Notes: generated by a model from the sequence alone, not told the origin. Shown: positions 17,802 to 27,140, numbered from the stretch's first letter. The stretch is 64,000 nucleotides of DNA from Microbacterium sulfonylureivorans (GCF_003999995.1 NZ_RJAD01000001.1:1984001-2048000), one strand, 5' to 3'. Made by a program: numbers and translations.

Positions 17802-18604
17802 ACGGCCCGGGTGATGGCGGGGTGAGCGCGACTGGCGACACGGTGGGACCAGATCATCTCCGGGTACCGGCTGTAGAACTTCGTCATCGACGCGATCTCC
17901 CTGAGCCAGGGCATCCAGCGGAACTTTCCCGACGTCTCGCGCGCCCAACCGTGGGTAGCGGTCGCCGCGGGTGCGAGAAGGACGGGCACCCCCGCCTGCC
18001 AAGCGCGCAGCCCGATGTCGGAGTCTTCGTAATAGATGAAGAAGCGCGAGTCCCAGCCTCCGATCCGGTCGATGGTCGCGCGGGTGCCGAAGACCGCGGC
18101 GCCCATCAGCCAGACGACGGGATAAGGATCCGCGCCATCAGAGGTCAGGAGGTATCGGTGGTCGTCCCCACGCAGACGATTTCGGATCTTGGCCGTCAGC
18201 AACGGGTAGCCCCGTCCGTTGGGCTGGATCGTCCCGTCGGGGTCGAGGAGCTGCGGGCCCACGACGGCGCCCGTCTCGCGGGCGATGCCTTCGAGGCGAT
18301 CGATCGTGGCCTTGTCGATCCCTACGTCCGGATTCACGAATCCGATGAAGTCTCCGCGCGCCGACGCGAGGCCGATGTTGTTGGCAGCGGAGAAGCCGAC
18401 GTTCTTCGGCAGTCTTATGACGCGTGCCCCCAGCGTCTCCGCGAGCGCCGCGCTGTCATCGCTGGAGCAGTTGTCGACCACGATCCACTCGGTCTGAGCG
18501 TCGTCGTCTCGGTCGCGCCAGAAACGCATCAGCGCTTCCCGACTGTTGAAGGTCACCGTGATCAGTGACCGGCGCGGGCTTGAATCCGGCAACGTGCCTT
18601 CCAC
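17789..18604 (-). CDS. Family 2 glycosyltransferase, rhamnosyltransferase-like
   Basis: A 271-residue GT-A enzyme of the WbbL/rhamnosyltransferase type. It has SLITVTFNSREAL, WIVVDNCSSDDS, KNVGFSAANNIGLASARGD and FVNPDVGI (the N-P-D metal motif), then PNGRGYPLL and WLMGAAVFGTR, and FFIYYEDSDIGLRAWQAG as the catalytic region. All are normal for the family that adds rhamnose or galactofuranose. The start is taken as GTG 18604; an ATG slightly upstream is out of frame. It is transcribed against the preceding operon and its 3' end overlaps the Stealth gene. The upstream 294 bases separate it from the divergent capD-like gene. Confidence 0.88.
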   Translation of the reverse strand: MEGTLPDSSPRRSLITVTFNSREALMRFWRDRDDDAQTEWIVVDNCSSDDSAALAETLGARVIRLPKNVGFSAANNIGLASARGDFIGFVNPDVGIDKATIDRLEGIARETGAVVGPQLLDPDGTIQPNGRGYPLLTAKIRNRLRGDDHRYLLTSDGADPYPVVWLMGAAVFGTRATIDRIGGWDSRFFIYYEDSDIGLRAWQAGVPVLLAPAATATHGWARETSGKFRWMPWLREIASMTKFYSRYPEMIWSHRVASRAHPAITRAVYPG

Positions 18605-18898
18605 GGTCTGCTTTCATGAATCGGGCGTTCGGCGGACGCCGCCCCAGGTGCACTGCTCGGGATTGCCCGCACCCGTCGGCGAGTCGCCGCGGCGCGTGTC
18701 GCCGCCAGAGCATCGAGCCAGCATACCTGGCCGCCCCCGGGACAACTCGTCCGCGTGGCAGACGAGGACGCGGTGCCGGGTTGCGATCAGCTGGAGCCGC
18801 AAGCATTGCGCACACGGTGCTTCGAGCGCAGGGCGAGAGACCGACGCCGCTCTTCAGCGGGGCTCTGCCCGCCTCGGGCGCTCCGTTAGGATCGACAA
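18605..18898. other. Divergent intergenic region
   Basis: These 294 bases separate two divergently transcribed genes and hold no supported gene. On the plus strand a TAGGAT box lies next to the capD-like start. On the minus strand no convincing promoter was found for the glycosyltransferase. Confidence 0.5.
18887..18892 (+). promoter_or_regulatory. -10 box of a likely leaderless transcript (capD-like gene)
   Basis: TAGGAT is followed by 6 bases and then the GTG start codon, so transcription would begin at or next to the start codon. No Shine-Dalgarno sequence is present. Confidence 0.55.
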
Positions 18899-20308
18899 GT
18901 GACTGACGACGAAGCCCCTACGATCGACGCGCAGCGGATTCTCGTGGTCGGGCACGGCGTCGCTGGGCAGGGTATCGCCGACGACGCCCGCGCGAAGGGC
19001 CACAATGTCGTCGGATTCCTCGACGACAACCCCAGCTCGCCTGATGTCCTCGGCAGGCTCTCCGATGTCAACCAGGTGGTCCACGACAACCACGTGGACA
19101 CCATCTACTTCGCTATTCCCACGATCGAGGCTGGACGATTGCGCGAGTTCATCGCGGGTTTCGAATCCGACCTCCGTCTGTCGATGCTTCCGCGAACATA
19201 CAAGACCATCAGCACCGAGACGGTGGGCATTGGCGATCTCACCGATGTCGATGTCCTCCAGCTGGTCGGACGCCGGCCGGTGAAGCACGACCTGCTCGAG
19301 GTGGAGGCACTGGTTTCCGGGCGACGTGCGCTTGTGACGGGTGCCGCGGGCTCGATCGGTTCGCGTCTGACGGAACATCTCTTGCAGCTCGGAGCGGAGT
19401 CCGTAACCGCCTTCGACTGGTGGGAGAACGGGTTGTTCCACCTCGCCAATCGGCTGGGTGACAGCCGGCTGCGGATCGTGGTCGGGGATGTGAAGAACCG
19501 CAGAAGAGTCGAGCGGATCTTCGCCGAACACCGCCCCGATTTGGTCTTCCACGCGGCCGCCTACAAACACGTCCCGATGAATGAGGACAACCCGACGGAG
19601 GCCCTCGCGAACAACGCGCTCGGCGCCGAGATCGTCCTAGCTCAGGCGATCGCCGTCGGAGCGAGTCACGCCGTCTACGTGTCAACGGACAAGGCCGTGC
19701 GACCCGCCAACGTCATGGGCGCGTCCAAACGTCTCGGCGAGCTCCTTCTCCGCGATCTCGCCGGGGCTTCAGGGCAGACGAAGTTGACTGCTGTGCGGTT
19801 CGGGAACGTGTTGCAGAGCAACGGGTCGGTGATGGAAACGTTCAGGCGTCAAATCGAGGCGGGTGGACCGCTCACTGTCACTCATCGCGATGTGACCCGG
19901 TACTTCATGACGATCGACGAGGCTGCCCAGCTGATCATCCAGTCGACGCACTTGGGTGAGAACGGCGACATCTGCGTTCTGGACATGGGCGATCCGGTGC
20001 GCATCATGGAACTGGCCGAGAGCCTGGTCAAGGCCACGGCTCCGCACGTGAAGATCGAGGTGACGCAGCTCCGCCCGGGCGAAAAGCTATACGAGGAGCT
20101 GACCTACAACCCTGACCTCGCGACCAGCACAGCTAACAGCAAGGTCTTCATCATCAAAGCCGAGGATGAGTTGGATGTCCCCGTCGCCGAGATCCGTGAA
20201 GTCGTGACTGCGGCACGTGACGGCGCGCTCGATGACGATGGTGCCCGTCGCGCCCTCATCGCGATGGGTTTCGCCGTCGCACCCCCGAAGACGGAGCTGC
20301 ACCCTTGA
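18899..20308 (+). CDS. CapD-like NDP-sugar 4,6-dehydratase/epimerase
   Basis: An SDR enzyme of the polysaccharide biosynthesis family (CapD, WbpM, PglF), which oxidises and dehydrates or epimerises UDP-GlcNAc-type sugars to make deoxyamino sugars. The 469 residues consist of an N-terminal Rossmann-like sensing domain (about 10-135; LVVGHGVAGQGIADDA) and a catalytic domain with the NAD motif TGAAGSIGS at about 146. VSTDKAVRPANVMGASKR carries the active site in which Met replaces the usual SDR Tyr, as in this family. Large relatives have four N-terminal membrane helices; this version has none and should be soluble. The gene ends in a TTGA overlap with the next one. Confidence 0.88.
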   Translation: MTDDEAPTIDAQRILVVGHGVAGQGIADDARAKGHNVVGFLDDNPSSPDVLGRLSDVNQVVHDNHVDTIYFAIPTIEAGRLREFIAGFESDLRLSMLPRTYKTISTETVGIGDLTDVDVLQLVGRRPVKHDLLEVEALVSGRRALVTGAAGSIGSRLTEHLLQLGAESVTAFDWWENGLFHLANRLGDSRLRIVVGDVKNRRRVERIFAEHRPDLVFHAAAYKHVPMNEDNPTEALANNALGAEIVLAQAIAVGASHAVYVSTDKAVRPANVMGASKRLGELLLRDLAGASGQTKLTAVRFGNVLQSNGSVMETFRRQIEAGGPLTVTHRDVTRYFMTIDEAAQLIIQSTHLGENGDICVLDMGDPVRIMELAESLVKATAPHVKIEVTQLRPGEKLYEELTYNPDLATSTANSKVFIIKAEDELDVPVAEIREVVTAARDGALDDDGARRALIAMGFAVAPPKTELHP

Positions 20309-21171
20309 ACTCGCTCCCCGCGTCGACCGTGCTGGTGACCGGCGGCGCGGGGCGGCTAGGTCGACTCGTCGTCGCGGCCTTGCGGGCGCGCGGCATTCGT
20401 ACGCTCTCCCTTTCGCGGCGCGCAATCGAACATCCGGATGATCTGTTGGCCGACCTGACTGACGCCGATGGTGTCATCGCCGCGGTTGGAGACGGTGAAG
20501 TCGACGTCATTGTTCACCTTGCCGCCGCAGTCCATCGCGACGACGCTCTTGAGAGCGGCGCGCGAATGGATGGGTCACTCGACCGACTGATTCGCACCAA
20601 GCTTCCTCACGCCGTCATTTTCGCATCTACGGGTGCGGTGTACGGGGATCGTTCCGCGGATGCCCTGACTGAAGAGTCGCCGGCGCTGGGTACGTCGCCA
20701 TACGCCCTGTCGAAGTTGTCGTCCGAGGATGCTCTACGCGCTATGACCTTCGGGATCCCGGGGCTTTCGGTAACCACGCTCCGCATTTTCAACGTCGCGG
20801 GGCCCGACTTTCCGACGTCTCTCGTCCAACGCCTTCTGGCGGCAGATTCTGCGCGTCCGGCGACGCTCATTCGCCCAGACTCCTACGTGCGGGACTACAT
20901 CCACCAGGAGGACCTGGTGAACGTCATCCTAGCGGCGATGGATGACCCCGAACCGGGCTACCACCTGCTGAACGTAGGCGCAGGTCAGCCGATCCCGACC
21001 CGGAGTCTGCTGCGTTCGCTCGACATCCCGGACGGGGCATGGGTGGAGGTGGACGGCGAGGACAGCAGGAACTGGTGCGACAACACAGCCCTGGTGCGTA
21101 GGTTTGGAATCGCCCCGCGTGTGCTGCCGACCCGCGCGTGGGGGCTGCGAGATCCCAGTGGGAGAGCGTAA
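20305..21171 (+). CDS. NAD-dependent sugar epimerase/dehydratase
   Basis: An extended SDR of 288 residues with LVTGGAGRLGRLVVAAL (NAD motif, G-x-x-G-x-x-G) at the N-terminus, ASTGAVYGD, the YALSK catalytic Tyr-x-x-x-Lys at about residue 131, and SYVRDYIHQEDLVNVIL in the substrate domain. It probably works on the product of the CapD-like enzyme. The TTG start at 20305 overlaps the previous stop (TTGA), an unusual start that is supported by the exact coupling. The base composition is less GC-rich than in the flanking clusters. Confidence 0.85.
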   Translation: MNSLPASTVLVTGGAGRLGRLVVAALRARGIRTLSLSRRAIEHPDDLLADLTDADGVIAAVGDGEVDVIVHLAAAVHRDDALESGARMDGSLDRLIRTKLPHAVIFASTGAVYGDRSADALTEESPALGTSPYALSKLSSEDALRAMTFGIPGLSVTTLRIFNVAGPDFPTSLVQRLLAADSARPATLIRPDSYVRDYIHQEDLVNVILAAMDDPEPGYHLLNVGAGQPIPTRSLLRSLDIPDGAWVEVDGEDSRNWCDNTALVRRFGIAPRVLPTRAWGLRDPSGRA

Positions 21172-21329
21172 TCCCGCCTGAGCCGCCGGGCGATGACGCA
21201 ACGGACGGTAGCTGCTCAGACCCCGCGCTCGAGCAAACGGATTGCCGGGTAGGATACACAGGTTATCTTTGCGCTCGAATCGTCTAATTGGCGTGCACCG
21301 GCGAGAATCCGATCCTCCGAGAGTTACGC

Positions 21330-24300
21330 ATGTCGACGAGCCCCGCTGTCTCCATCATCATTCCTGTACATAACGACGAGACGTGGATCGCCGCAGCCCT
21401 CGAGAGTTGCATGAGGCAGTCGCTCTCCGACATCGAGGTCATCTGTGTCGACGACGCATCGACCGACGGAACCCGGGCGATCATCGATACCTATCGAGCG
21501 CGGGACTCGCGCATTCGCCTGATCGAGCAGCCGGCGAACGCTTCAGCCTTTCAGGCGCGACGAGTCGGTGTTGAGGAAGCCCTGGCGCCCTACGTGCTTT
21601 TTCTCGATGGCGATGATGAGCTGACGCGAAATGCGGCACAGGTGGTGCTCGAGCGAGCGCGGTCCGAGGGCGCTGATGTCGTCGGCTTCGGCGTCGACTT
21701 CGTCATGTCGAAGGGCGTGCGCAAACCGGCTTTCGAGAAGGAAGTGCAGCCGAAGGACGTTGAGCTGTCTGGCTCGGCGATCCTCCCGGGCCTCTTCCCC
21801 GCAGGTAAGTCCGCTCACGGACACGTGTGGGGCTACCTCTTTGCTATCGAGCTCCTGAGATCTGCGTACGCTGGACTTCCTCTGGATCTGCACCTCCCGC
21901 GAGCCAACGACCTGCCCATCGCGTTCCTCGCGTTGGCCAGAGCAACCAAGTACGTGTCAACGCCCGAGCGGGCGTATCGCTACCACTTCCGGCGCGGCAC
22001 CAGTGGCCAACGGGTCACGAACACCGACGAGTTCGAGTTCTATCTCGGCGCCGTCAGTTCGATTGAAGTCATCGAGCACAAAGTTCACGAAATCGCGGCG
22101 GGGTCGGACGATGCTGTGGAGGTGTTGGCGTGCTACGAATCGACACGCCTCTCCGTCATCGGTACCGTTCTGCGGTACTGCCTCAATGCGGCTGACGAGG
22201 AGCTTCAAAGCGCCTGCTTCGCCCTGATACGCGCGCGGATCAGCGACGTTGACGTGATCCGGGCCGCCGCAGGCTTCTGCCCGGACGCGCTGCGCTTGTT
22301 CGATCGCACCAGCCCGGGTCCTTCGAATCGAGCGGAGCCGGTTCGAAGCGTCCTCATCACGACGGCGGTGCTGGGCACCGGTGGTATCCAGGGGGTCATC
22401 GCATCACAGGCTCGCCACCTCGTCGACGCCGGGATGAGGGTGACGATCGCGGTTCATCGACACGACGACTCCGTTTACGACCTCCCCGACGGTGTCGACG
22501 TAATCCACCTGCAGGCGACGACGGTGGCCGAGCGTCTCCGCGCGTGGGTTGAGATCTGCCGTGACTCAGAGGCTGATGTCATCCTCGACCACTACGTGCT
22601 CTACAACCAGGTATGGCCGTTCTTCGCTCTCGCTGCTCAGACGCTCGGCATCCCCACTATCGGATTCCTTCAGAGCTTTGCGTTGCGCCCGGTCCGCGAC
22701 GACAACGCAAACATGTCGTTCCTGGTAGAGAATCTGCCGCTCCTCGAGACGGTTGTGACTCTGTCTGCCACAGATGTGGCGAACTGGAAGCTGCGTGGCC
22801 TGGAGCGAGTCGTCCATCTGCCGAATCCTCCGTCGCCCATGCTGCAGCAGATGTCGACACGCACGGTGCCGAAGTCTCCGCCCGCCGGACCCGTGAAACT
22901 CATCTGGTGGGGTCGCCTTCAGCAGTCGACGAAACAGGCCCGGGATCTCATACCGATCACTGCCGCGCTGAGGTCCCGAGGAGTGGATGCCGAACTCACC
23001 GTCATCGGACCGGACAGCAACGACCTCACCGCGGCGCGGATGCTGGCTGACGCCGTTTCCCAGGGCGTCGCTGATCATGTCAAGATCGTCGGCGCTCTGC
23101 ACGGACCAGCCCTGATCGAGGCACTGTCCGATGCGGACATCTCGCTGTTCACCAGTGTGATCGAAGGGTCGCCACTCGCCCTCGTCGAGGCGCAGTTTCT
23201 CGGGCTTCCCGTAGCCATGTACGAGCTGCCCTGGCTGGCGAACCTGGATGGAAACGAAGGTGTGATCACTGTCAGGCAAGGTGACGTGCGCGGGCTGGCG
23301 CGAGAGATCGAACTGCTGGTCAATGATCCTGGCCGATACGTCGCTGTCTCTCAGGCGTCACTCGAGGCCGCTAGACGCGCGACTGACTTCGATTTCCCCG
23401 AGCTGTACGGGCAACTGCTGACGGGAACTCTTCCCGCGAGCCGCTCGCCGGAGCCGACAGTTGCGCACGCGCGCCTCCTGCTCGAGTGGACGACCTTCTA
23501 CACAGAACTCAACTCGCGGCAGCGCATGGCGCAGAGCGCTGAGGTCATCAGTCTGCGTAAGCAGATCGTCGCGTTGCGAAAGCAAGGCGCGGATGTTCAC
23601 GCCAAGTTCGTGGCGCAACGACAAGCGACGGCAGATCTGCGGCGCAAGCTGGCGGCCGCACCGAGTGCGCCTCGGTTCGATCGACGCGCGAAGCGACTAG
23701 TCGCGAGGGTGGCCCGCAAGGCGCAGTCGGTATTGCCGAGACGAGATTCCGTCAAAGCCAGTTCTCACGAGGGGTCTACTGCCGCACACGACATGGCCTT
23801 GAGTGTGCCGACCGTGGACGCAGCAGTAGAGGTCGCCGGTCGCGATACCGTCGCTGTGCCCGGTGACGACGGCCTCCGCACTGATGGTGCCGCGCTTCGG
23901 GACCGCGCCGAGGCGACGGCTAGGGGAGTGATCTCCGCCGCGCAGCCGGATGTCTCGGTCGTGATTCCCGTCTACAACGCAGGGCCCTGGCTTGACCAGT
24001 GCCTGTCGAGTGTGCTCGCCCAGCGCGATGTCGGGTTGGAAGTGATCTGCGTCAACGACGGTTCGACTGACGATTCACGGAGCATCCTGAGCCATTTCGC
24101 GCACCAGGATTCGCGAGTTCGCATTATCGATCAGCCCAACAGTGGGCAGTCCGTCGGGCGAAATGCCGGCTTGAATGCGGCCAACGGCCGGTACGTGATC
24201 TTTCTCGACAGCGACGACTACTGGGCGCAGGACGCACTGTCGGTGCTCGTACAGCGCGCCGACGCCGACGAGTTGGATGTTCTGTTCTTGGAAGGTCACT

Positions 24301-24947
24301 CAGTTCTCGATGGCAACGTGAGCGACGAAGTGTGGAACCGCTACGGCAAGTACTACCCGCGGCATCAGGAGTACCGCGAGACGCGGGCTGGTGTCGACAT
24401 GATCGTCGACATGAGGCGCGGACGCGACTATAAGGCGCACGTGGGCCTCTACCTGACCCGCACGAGTTACATCCGCGCCAGCGGTGCACGATTCATTCCG
24501 GGGATCGTCCATCAGGACAATCCGTACACCTTCGCGCTCTTGTTGAACGCTGGCCGCGTTGCGCACGCCATGGTAGATCTCTACGCCCGGCGCGTGCGTC
24601 CCGGGTCCACCATCACGACGCTGAAGGCTCTGAATTCGGCTAAAGGCTACTACCTCAGCTACGTATCAATGCTTCGGGAAGTGTCCAGCCGTGACCTTTC
24701 GCCCGAAGTTGCGAGCGTCCTGAGCAATGTCGTCTACGACGTCTTCGTGAGCGCTCGCGGCCAGTTCGTTCAACTGCCCCCATCCATAGGTGCTGAGTTG
24801 AAGACGCTCGATCTCAGTCCTGAAGGGCAGGTGGCCTTCCGCCTGCTGGTTAGCACTCGCGAACCGGTGACCGCACAGGAGCCGATCAACCCTTCAGGCG
24901 CTGAGAACCGCACGTTGACGGGCGACGCTGTCCAGGCCTCACGCTGA
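21330..24947 (+). CDS. Trifunctional glycosyltransferase, GT2-GT4-GT2
   Basis: A 1205-residue fusion of three transferase domains. Residues about 5-110 are a GT2 with [21 protein letters not shown] and LFLDGDDEL. Residues about 335-700 are a GT4-like GT-B domain with LPNPPSPML, KLIWWGRLQQSTKQ and TSVIEGSPLALVEAQFLG. A charged coiled-coil linker follows (about 730-800), then a disordered stretch. Residues about 870-1100 are a second GT2 with VSVVIPVYNAG, CVNDGSTDDS and FLDSDDYW. All three active sites look intact. Such fusions build repeating units in one polypeptide. I chose ATG 21330 (MSTSP) over an upstream TTG because three paralogues here begin the same way. It is the longest member of a family of four in this window. 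Confidence 0.88.
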   Translation: MSTSPAVSIIIPVHNDETWIAAALESCMRQSLSDIEVICVDDASTDGTRAIIDTYRARDSRIRLIEQPANASAFQARRVGVEEALAPYVLFLDGDDELTRNAAQVVLERARSEGADVVGFGVDFVMSKGVRKPAFEKEVQPKDVELSGSAILPGLFPAGKSAHGHVWGYLFAIELLRSAYAGLPLDLHLPRANDLPIAFLALARATKYVSTPERAYRYHFRRGTSGQRVTNTDEFEFYLGAVSSIEVIEHKVHEIAAGSDDAVEVLACYESTRLSVIGTVLRYCLNAADEELQSACFALIRARISDVDVIRAAAGFCPDALRLFDRTSPGPSNRAEPVRSVLITTAVLGTGGIQGVIASQARHLVDAGMRVTIAVHRHDDSVYDLPDGVDVIHLQATTVAERLRAWVEICRDSEADVILDHYVLYNQVWPFFALAAQTLGIPTIGFLQSFALRPVRDDNANMSFLVENLPLLETVVTLSATDVANWKLRGLERVVHLPNPPSPMLQQMSTRTVPKSPPAGPVKLIWWGRLQQSTKQARDLIPITAALRSRGVDAELTVIGPDSNDLTAARMLADAVSQGVADHVKIVGALHGPALIEALSDADISLFTSVIEGSPLALVEAQFLGLPVAMYELPWLANLDGNEGVITVRQGDVRGLAREIELLVNDPGRYVAVSQASLEAARRATDFDFPELYGQLLTGTLPASRSPEPTVAHARLLLEWTTFYTELNSRQRMAQSAEVISLRKQIVALRKQGADVHAKFVAQRQATADLRRKLAAAPSAPRFDRRAKRLVARVARKAQSVLPRRDSVKASSHEGSTAAHDMALSVPTVDAAVEVAGRDTVAVPGDDGLRTDGAALRDRAEATARGVISAAQPDVSVVIPVYNAGPWLDQCLSSVLAQRDVGLEVICVNDGSTDDSRSILSHFAHQDSRVRIIDQPNSGQSVGRNAGLNAANGRYVIFLDSDDYWAQDALSVLVQRADADELDVLFLEGHSVLDGNVSDEVWNRYGKYYPRHQEYRETRAGVDMIVDMRRGRDYKAHVGLYLTRTSYIRASGARFIPGIVHQDNPYTFALLLNAGRVAHAMVDLYARRVRPGSTITTLKALNSAKGYYLSYVSMLREVSSRDLSPEVASVLSNVVYDVFVSARGQFVQLPPSIGAELKTLDLSPEGQVAFRLLVSTREPVTAQEPINPSGAENRTLTGDAVQASR

Positions 24948-24993
24948 TCGGTCCCTTGCAGTCTTGTTGCAACGGGTGAGAACAGTGGAAATG

Positions 24994-25023
24994 CATCCCG
25001 GGTCGACCTTGCGACTCGGGATG
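24994..25023. terminator. Bidirectional terminator between convergent genes
   Basis: A 12-bp stem with one G-T pair (arms 24994-25005 and 25012-25023, loop ACCTTG) lies between the ends of the trifunctional glycosyltransferase gene and the methyltransferase gene on the opposite strand. Confidence 0.55.
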
Positions 25024-25067
25024 GACCGAACGTGTCGAGTGAGGTCCCGGGCGGGGAGAACCCCCAA

Positions 25068-26120
25068 CTAGACGACGGTGAGCTCGAGGACTTCGATTCC
25101 CTGCCCCGGTGACTCCACGCGCCGCAGGCGGGGGACTTCCTCCAGCCAGTACTCGAGTATCTCGCTCTCGTCGCGCCGGTCAACGTCGTCCGCCACAATG
25201 AGTGCACTCGGAGCGAGGCGGTCGATAAGTAGCGGCAACGCCGGGTACCTAGCGTGTGGCCCGGTAGTCCCTGGCGGACCGTCGACGAGAAGCACATCGA
25301 TGGGTTCGGCGAGTTCAGCCGTGTCGAACGAGTACCAGGAGAACTCGCCTCGCGGCGTCTGGAGCGGCGTGAGAGGTGCGAGGCGCACATCGACGAAGTC
25401 CGTCAAGCCATGGACCGAGATGAGCGCACGTGTCTTCTCTGCGTATTCGGGCAGGTGTTCGAGCGCAATCAGTCGCCCGCGCCCAAGTTTCTTCAAGGCG
25501 TAGCCGATCCAGAGGGTGGACGTGCCACTGCCGCACTCGACGATGGTGTGGGCCCCGCTTGTTTCGATGAGATCGACGAGTGTGAGCAGCCCCGCCGGAC
25601 TCAATGCCCAACCGGCGACTGCGGGAAGCCTCGCGTGTGGCGAGTATTTGCTCAGCAACTGGTCGAGCGCCTGAATATCGGTGAGGAGCTCGCGGTGAAG
25701 GAATCGCAGGCGTCGATCCATGGTTTTCTCCAACGAGTGGATCGCCCGCGATTCTCCGATGAGTGCGTCCAAACTCGCTTGGAGTCGCACGTCGCGATCC
25801 TTTCGGGTGCGATCTCCGTCAGCCTGCATCGACCTGAGTTCTTCGCGCGCAACGTCGCGCTCGGCTCGCATCTCGGCAAGCGCTCGGCGCGCCGCGTCGC
25901 GTTCGGCTCTCGCTAACACGAGTGCGCTGCTGGCGTCGTCGCGTTTCGCGCGTGCGCTCTTCAGAGCCCTGCGCGCTGCATCTCGCTCGGCACGTGCCTC
26001 GCGCAGTCGAGCCTCCCAGGGGAGCCGAGCGCGCCAAGACGCACTCGACGGTCGCGATGCCGGCTTGCCCGTCGGCTGGTGTCCGGTGTCCGGCTCGTCG
26101 GCGTCTCCTGCGTCGCTCAT
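25068..26120 (-). CDS. Class I SAM-dependent methyltransferase with coiled coil
   Basis: The 350 residues have two parts. Residues about 35-130 are a highly charged Ala/Arg/Glu coiled coil with heptad-like repeats of RAERDAARRAL. The C-terminal half is a Rossmann methyltransferase: HTIVECGSGTSTLWIGYAL is the SAM-binding motif I, IALEHLPEYAEKTR is motif II with the acidic residue that binds the ribose, and VLLVDGPPG is motif III/IV. It resembles the Methyltransf_24 group. It probably methylates a sugar of the polymer, and the coiled coil may hold it to a glycosyltransferase. A TAGCCT box lies 7 bases before the ATG. Confidence 0.82.
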   Translation of the reverse strand: MSDAGDADEPDTGHQPTGKPASRPSSASWRARLPWEARLREARAERDAARRALKSARAKRDDASSALVLARAERDAARRALAEMRAERDVAREELRSMQADGDRTRKDRDVRLQASLDALIGESRAIHSLEKTMDRRLRFLHRELLTDIQALDQLLSKYSPHARLPAVAGWALSPAGLLTLVDLIETSGAHTIVECGSGTSTLWIGYALKKLGRGRLIALEHLPEYAEKTRALISVHGLTDFVDVRLAPLTPLQTPRGEFSWYSFDTAELAEPIDVLLVDGPPGTTGPHARYPALPLLIDRLAPSALIVADDVDRRDESEILEYWLEEVPRLRRVESPGQGIEVLELTVV

Positions 26121-26127
26121 CGTGGCA

Positions 26128-26133
26128 AGGCTA
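26128..26133 (-). promoter_or_regulatory. -10 box of a likely leaderless transcript (methyltransferase)
   Basis: On the minus strand TAGCCT is followed by 7 bases and the ATG at 26120. No Shine-Dalgarno sequence is visible in those 7 bases. Confidence 0.5.
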
Positions 26134-26230
26134 CACTCATGCGAACGACGCGAGGCCCGCCCGCTCGACGAGGATGGGGGCAGTGAGCTCTTGCATCGGA
26201 GACAGGAGTACGCACTTCCGTCGACTGGAT

Positions 26231-26280
26231 TCAGCGCCGGAGTAGTGAATGCCTCACCTTGACTGCGGTGGGCCGCTTTC
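26231..26280 (-). pseudogene. Possible remnant of a glycosyltransferase C-terminus
   Basis: The minus-strand frame ends VKVRHSLLRR and stop, like LRLRHALLRR and RRVKHALLRS at the ends of the two bifunctional glycosyltransferases encoded at 27234 and 29685. At the DNA level about 22 of 29 bases match between 26230 and the equivalent point at 27231. Upstream of this tail no glycosyltransferase sequence is recognisable. It could be chance. Confidence 0.25.
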
Positions 26281-26606
26281 GCAGCTCTTCAGCGCAACTG
26301 GGGCTCAATCGAGGCTGGGGTTCGGGCCGGACGCGGACTCGACCGGCCGACCCAGCAGCAATGATGCAGCCGTGTGAGGGGCGGGTTGGGGCAAAGTACC
26401 GGTTGCGACGCGACCGCCCCGGTGCGTCGTGGATGACCCGACACCGGCGTCGGGGTCGGGGCGGGCGCTGGTTGGCCAAGTATGCGCCGGTCGTCGGCGC
26501 CCAGCGCTCTGCGCAAGGGCTGCAGGATGAAGCGCGCGGTCGCCGGGGTGGAATCGTTCCTAACGGCCGCACTCCGCGGCGGCGCAGGCAGCGCGCCGGG
26601 GCAGAG

Positions 26607-27128
26607 TCAGCGCGATCGGTCGAGCAACCGCCGCAGGCGGGTTCTGCGCGGCTTCGACGGCTTCACTGCGGGTTCCGGCTCGTCGAGGGAACGGATCACA
26701 CGCGCCGGGACTCCGCCCACCAGCGTGTTGGGGGGCACGTCCGAAACAACGACCGCCCCGGCGGCGACGACGGCGCCAGCGCCGATCGAGACACCGCCGA
26801 CGACCGTGACCGCAGCCCCGATCCACGCGCCGTCTCCGATTGTGATCGGGTCGAACCGGCCCTTGCCGGCACGACGCGACGCCGGTCCGATCTCGTGGGT
26901 GTCGGTGACCAGACGAACGAATGGTCCGATGTTGACGCGGTTGCCGATCGTCGTGTTCGGGCGGACATATGCGTCCCGGTTGATGTAAACACCTACGCCG
27001 ATGTCGATGGGTCCAAGGAACTCGCCGCCGCGCAGGATCTTCGTCCGTGCCCCGATTCGCACAAGCTCATCGCCGACGAATCGGGCACTCGGAGAGATCT
27101 CGCAGCCTTCGGCGATATCGGTGGTCAC
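26607..27128 (-). CDS. Hexapeptide-repeat acyltransferase
   Basis: A left-handed beta-helix transferase of 173 residues that moves an acetyl or other acyl group from CoA to a sugar. The repeat is visible throughout as [IV]G-x-x-x-x runs: NTTIGNRVNIGP, ITIGDGAWIGAAVTVVGG and VSIGAGAVVAAGAVVV, ending in the DVPPNTLVGGVPARVIR signature of the family. DTHEIG holds the likely catalytic histidine. The basic C-terminal tail is not part of the fold. The GTG start has no good Shine-Dalgarno site but follows a CATAAT box by 6 bases. It probably O-acetylates the polysaccharide. Confidence 0.88.
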   Translation of the reverse strand: MTTDIAEGCEISPSARFVGDELVRIGARTKILRGGEFLGPIDIGVGVYINRDAYVRPNTTIGNRVNIGPFVRLVTDTHEIGPASRRAGKGRFDPITIGDGAWIGAAVTVVGGVSIGAGAVVAAGAVVVSDVPPNTLVGGVPARVIRSLDEPEPAVKPSKPRRTRLRRLLDRSR

Positions 27129-27134
27129 CGGAAC

Positions 27135-27140
27135 ATTATG
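27135..27140 (-). promoter_or_regulatory. -10 box of a likely leaderless transcript (acyltransferase)
   Basis: On the minus strand CATAAT lies 6 bases before the GTG at 27128, one mismatch from the consensus TATAAT. Confidence 0.45.

Larger units (their letters stand above)
26121..26606. other. 486-base region without a supported intact gene
   Basis: No frame shows recognisable protein similarity. The first 20 bases hold the methyltransferase promoter. At 26231 a minus-strand frame ends in a short peptide that resembles the C-termini of the glycosyltransferase paralogues (see pseudogene entry). The rest is GC-rich with several short repeats of GGTCGGGG-like sequence and no clear function. 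Confidence 0.5.
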
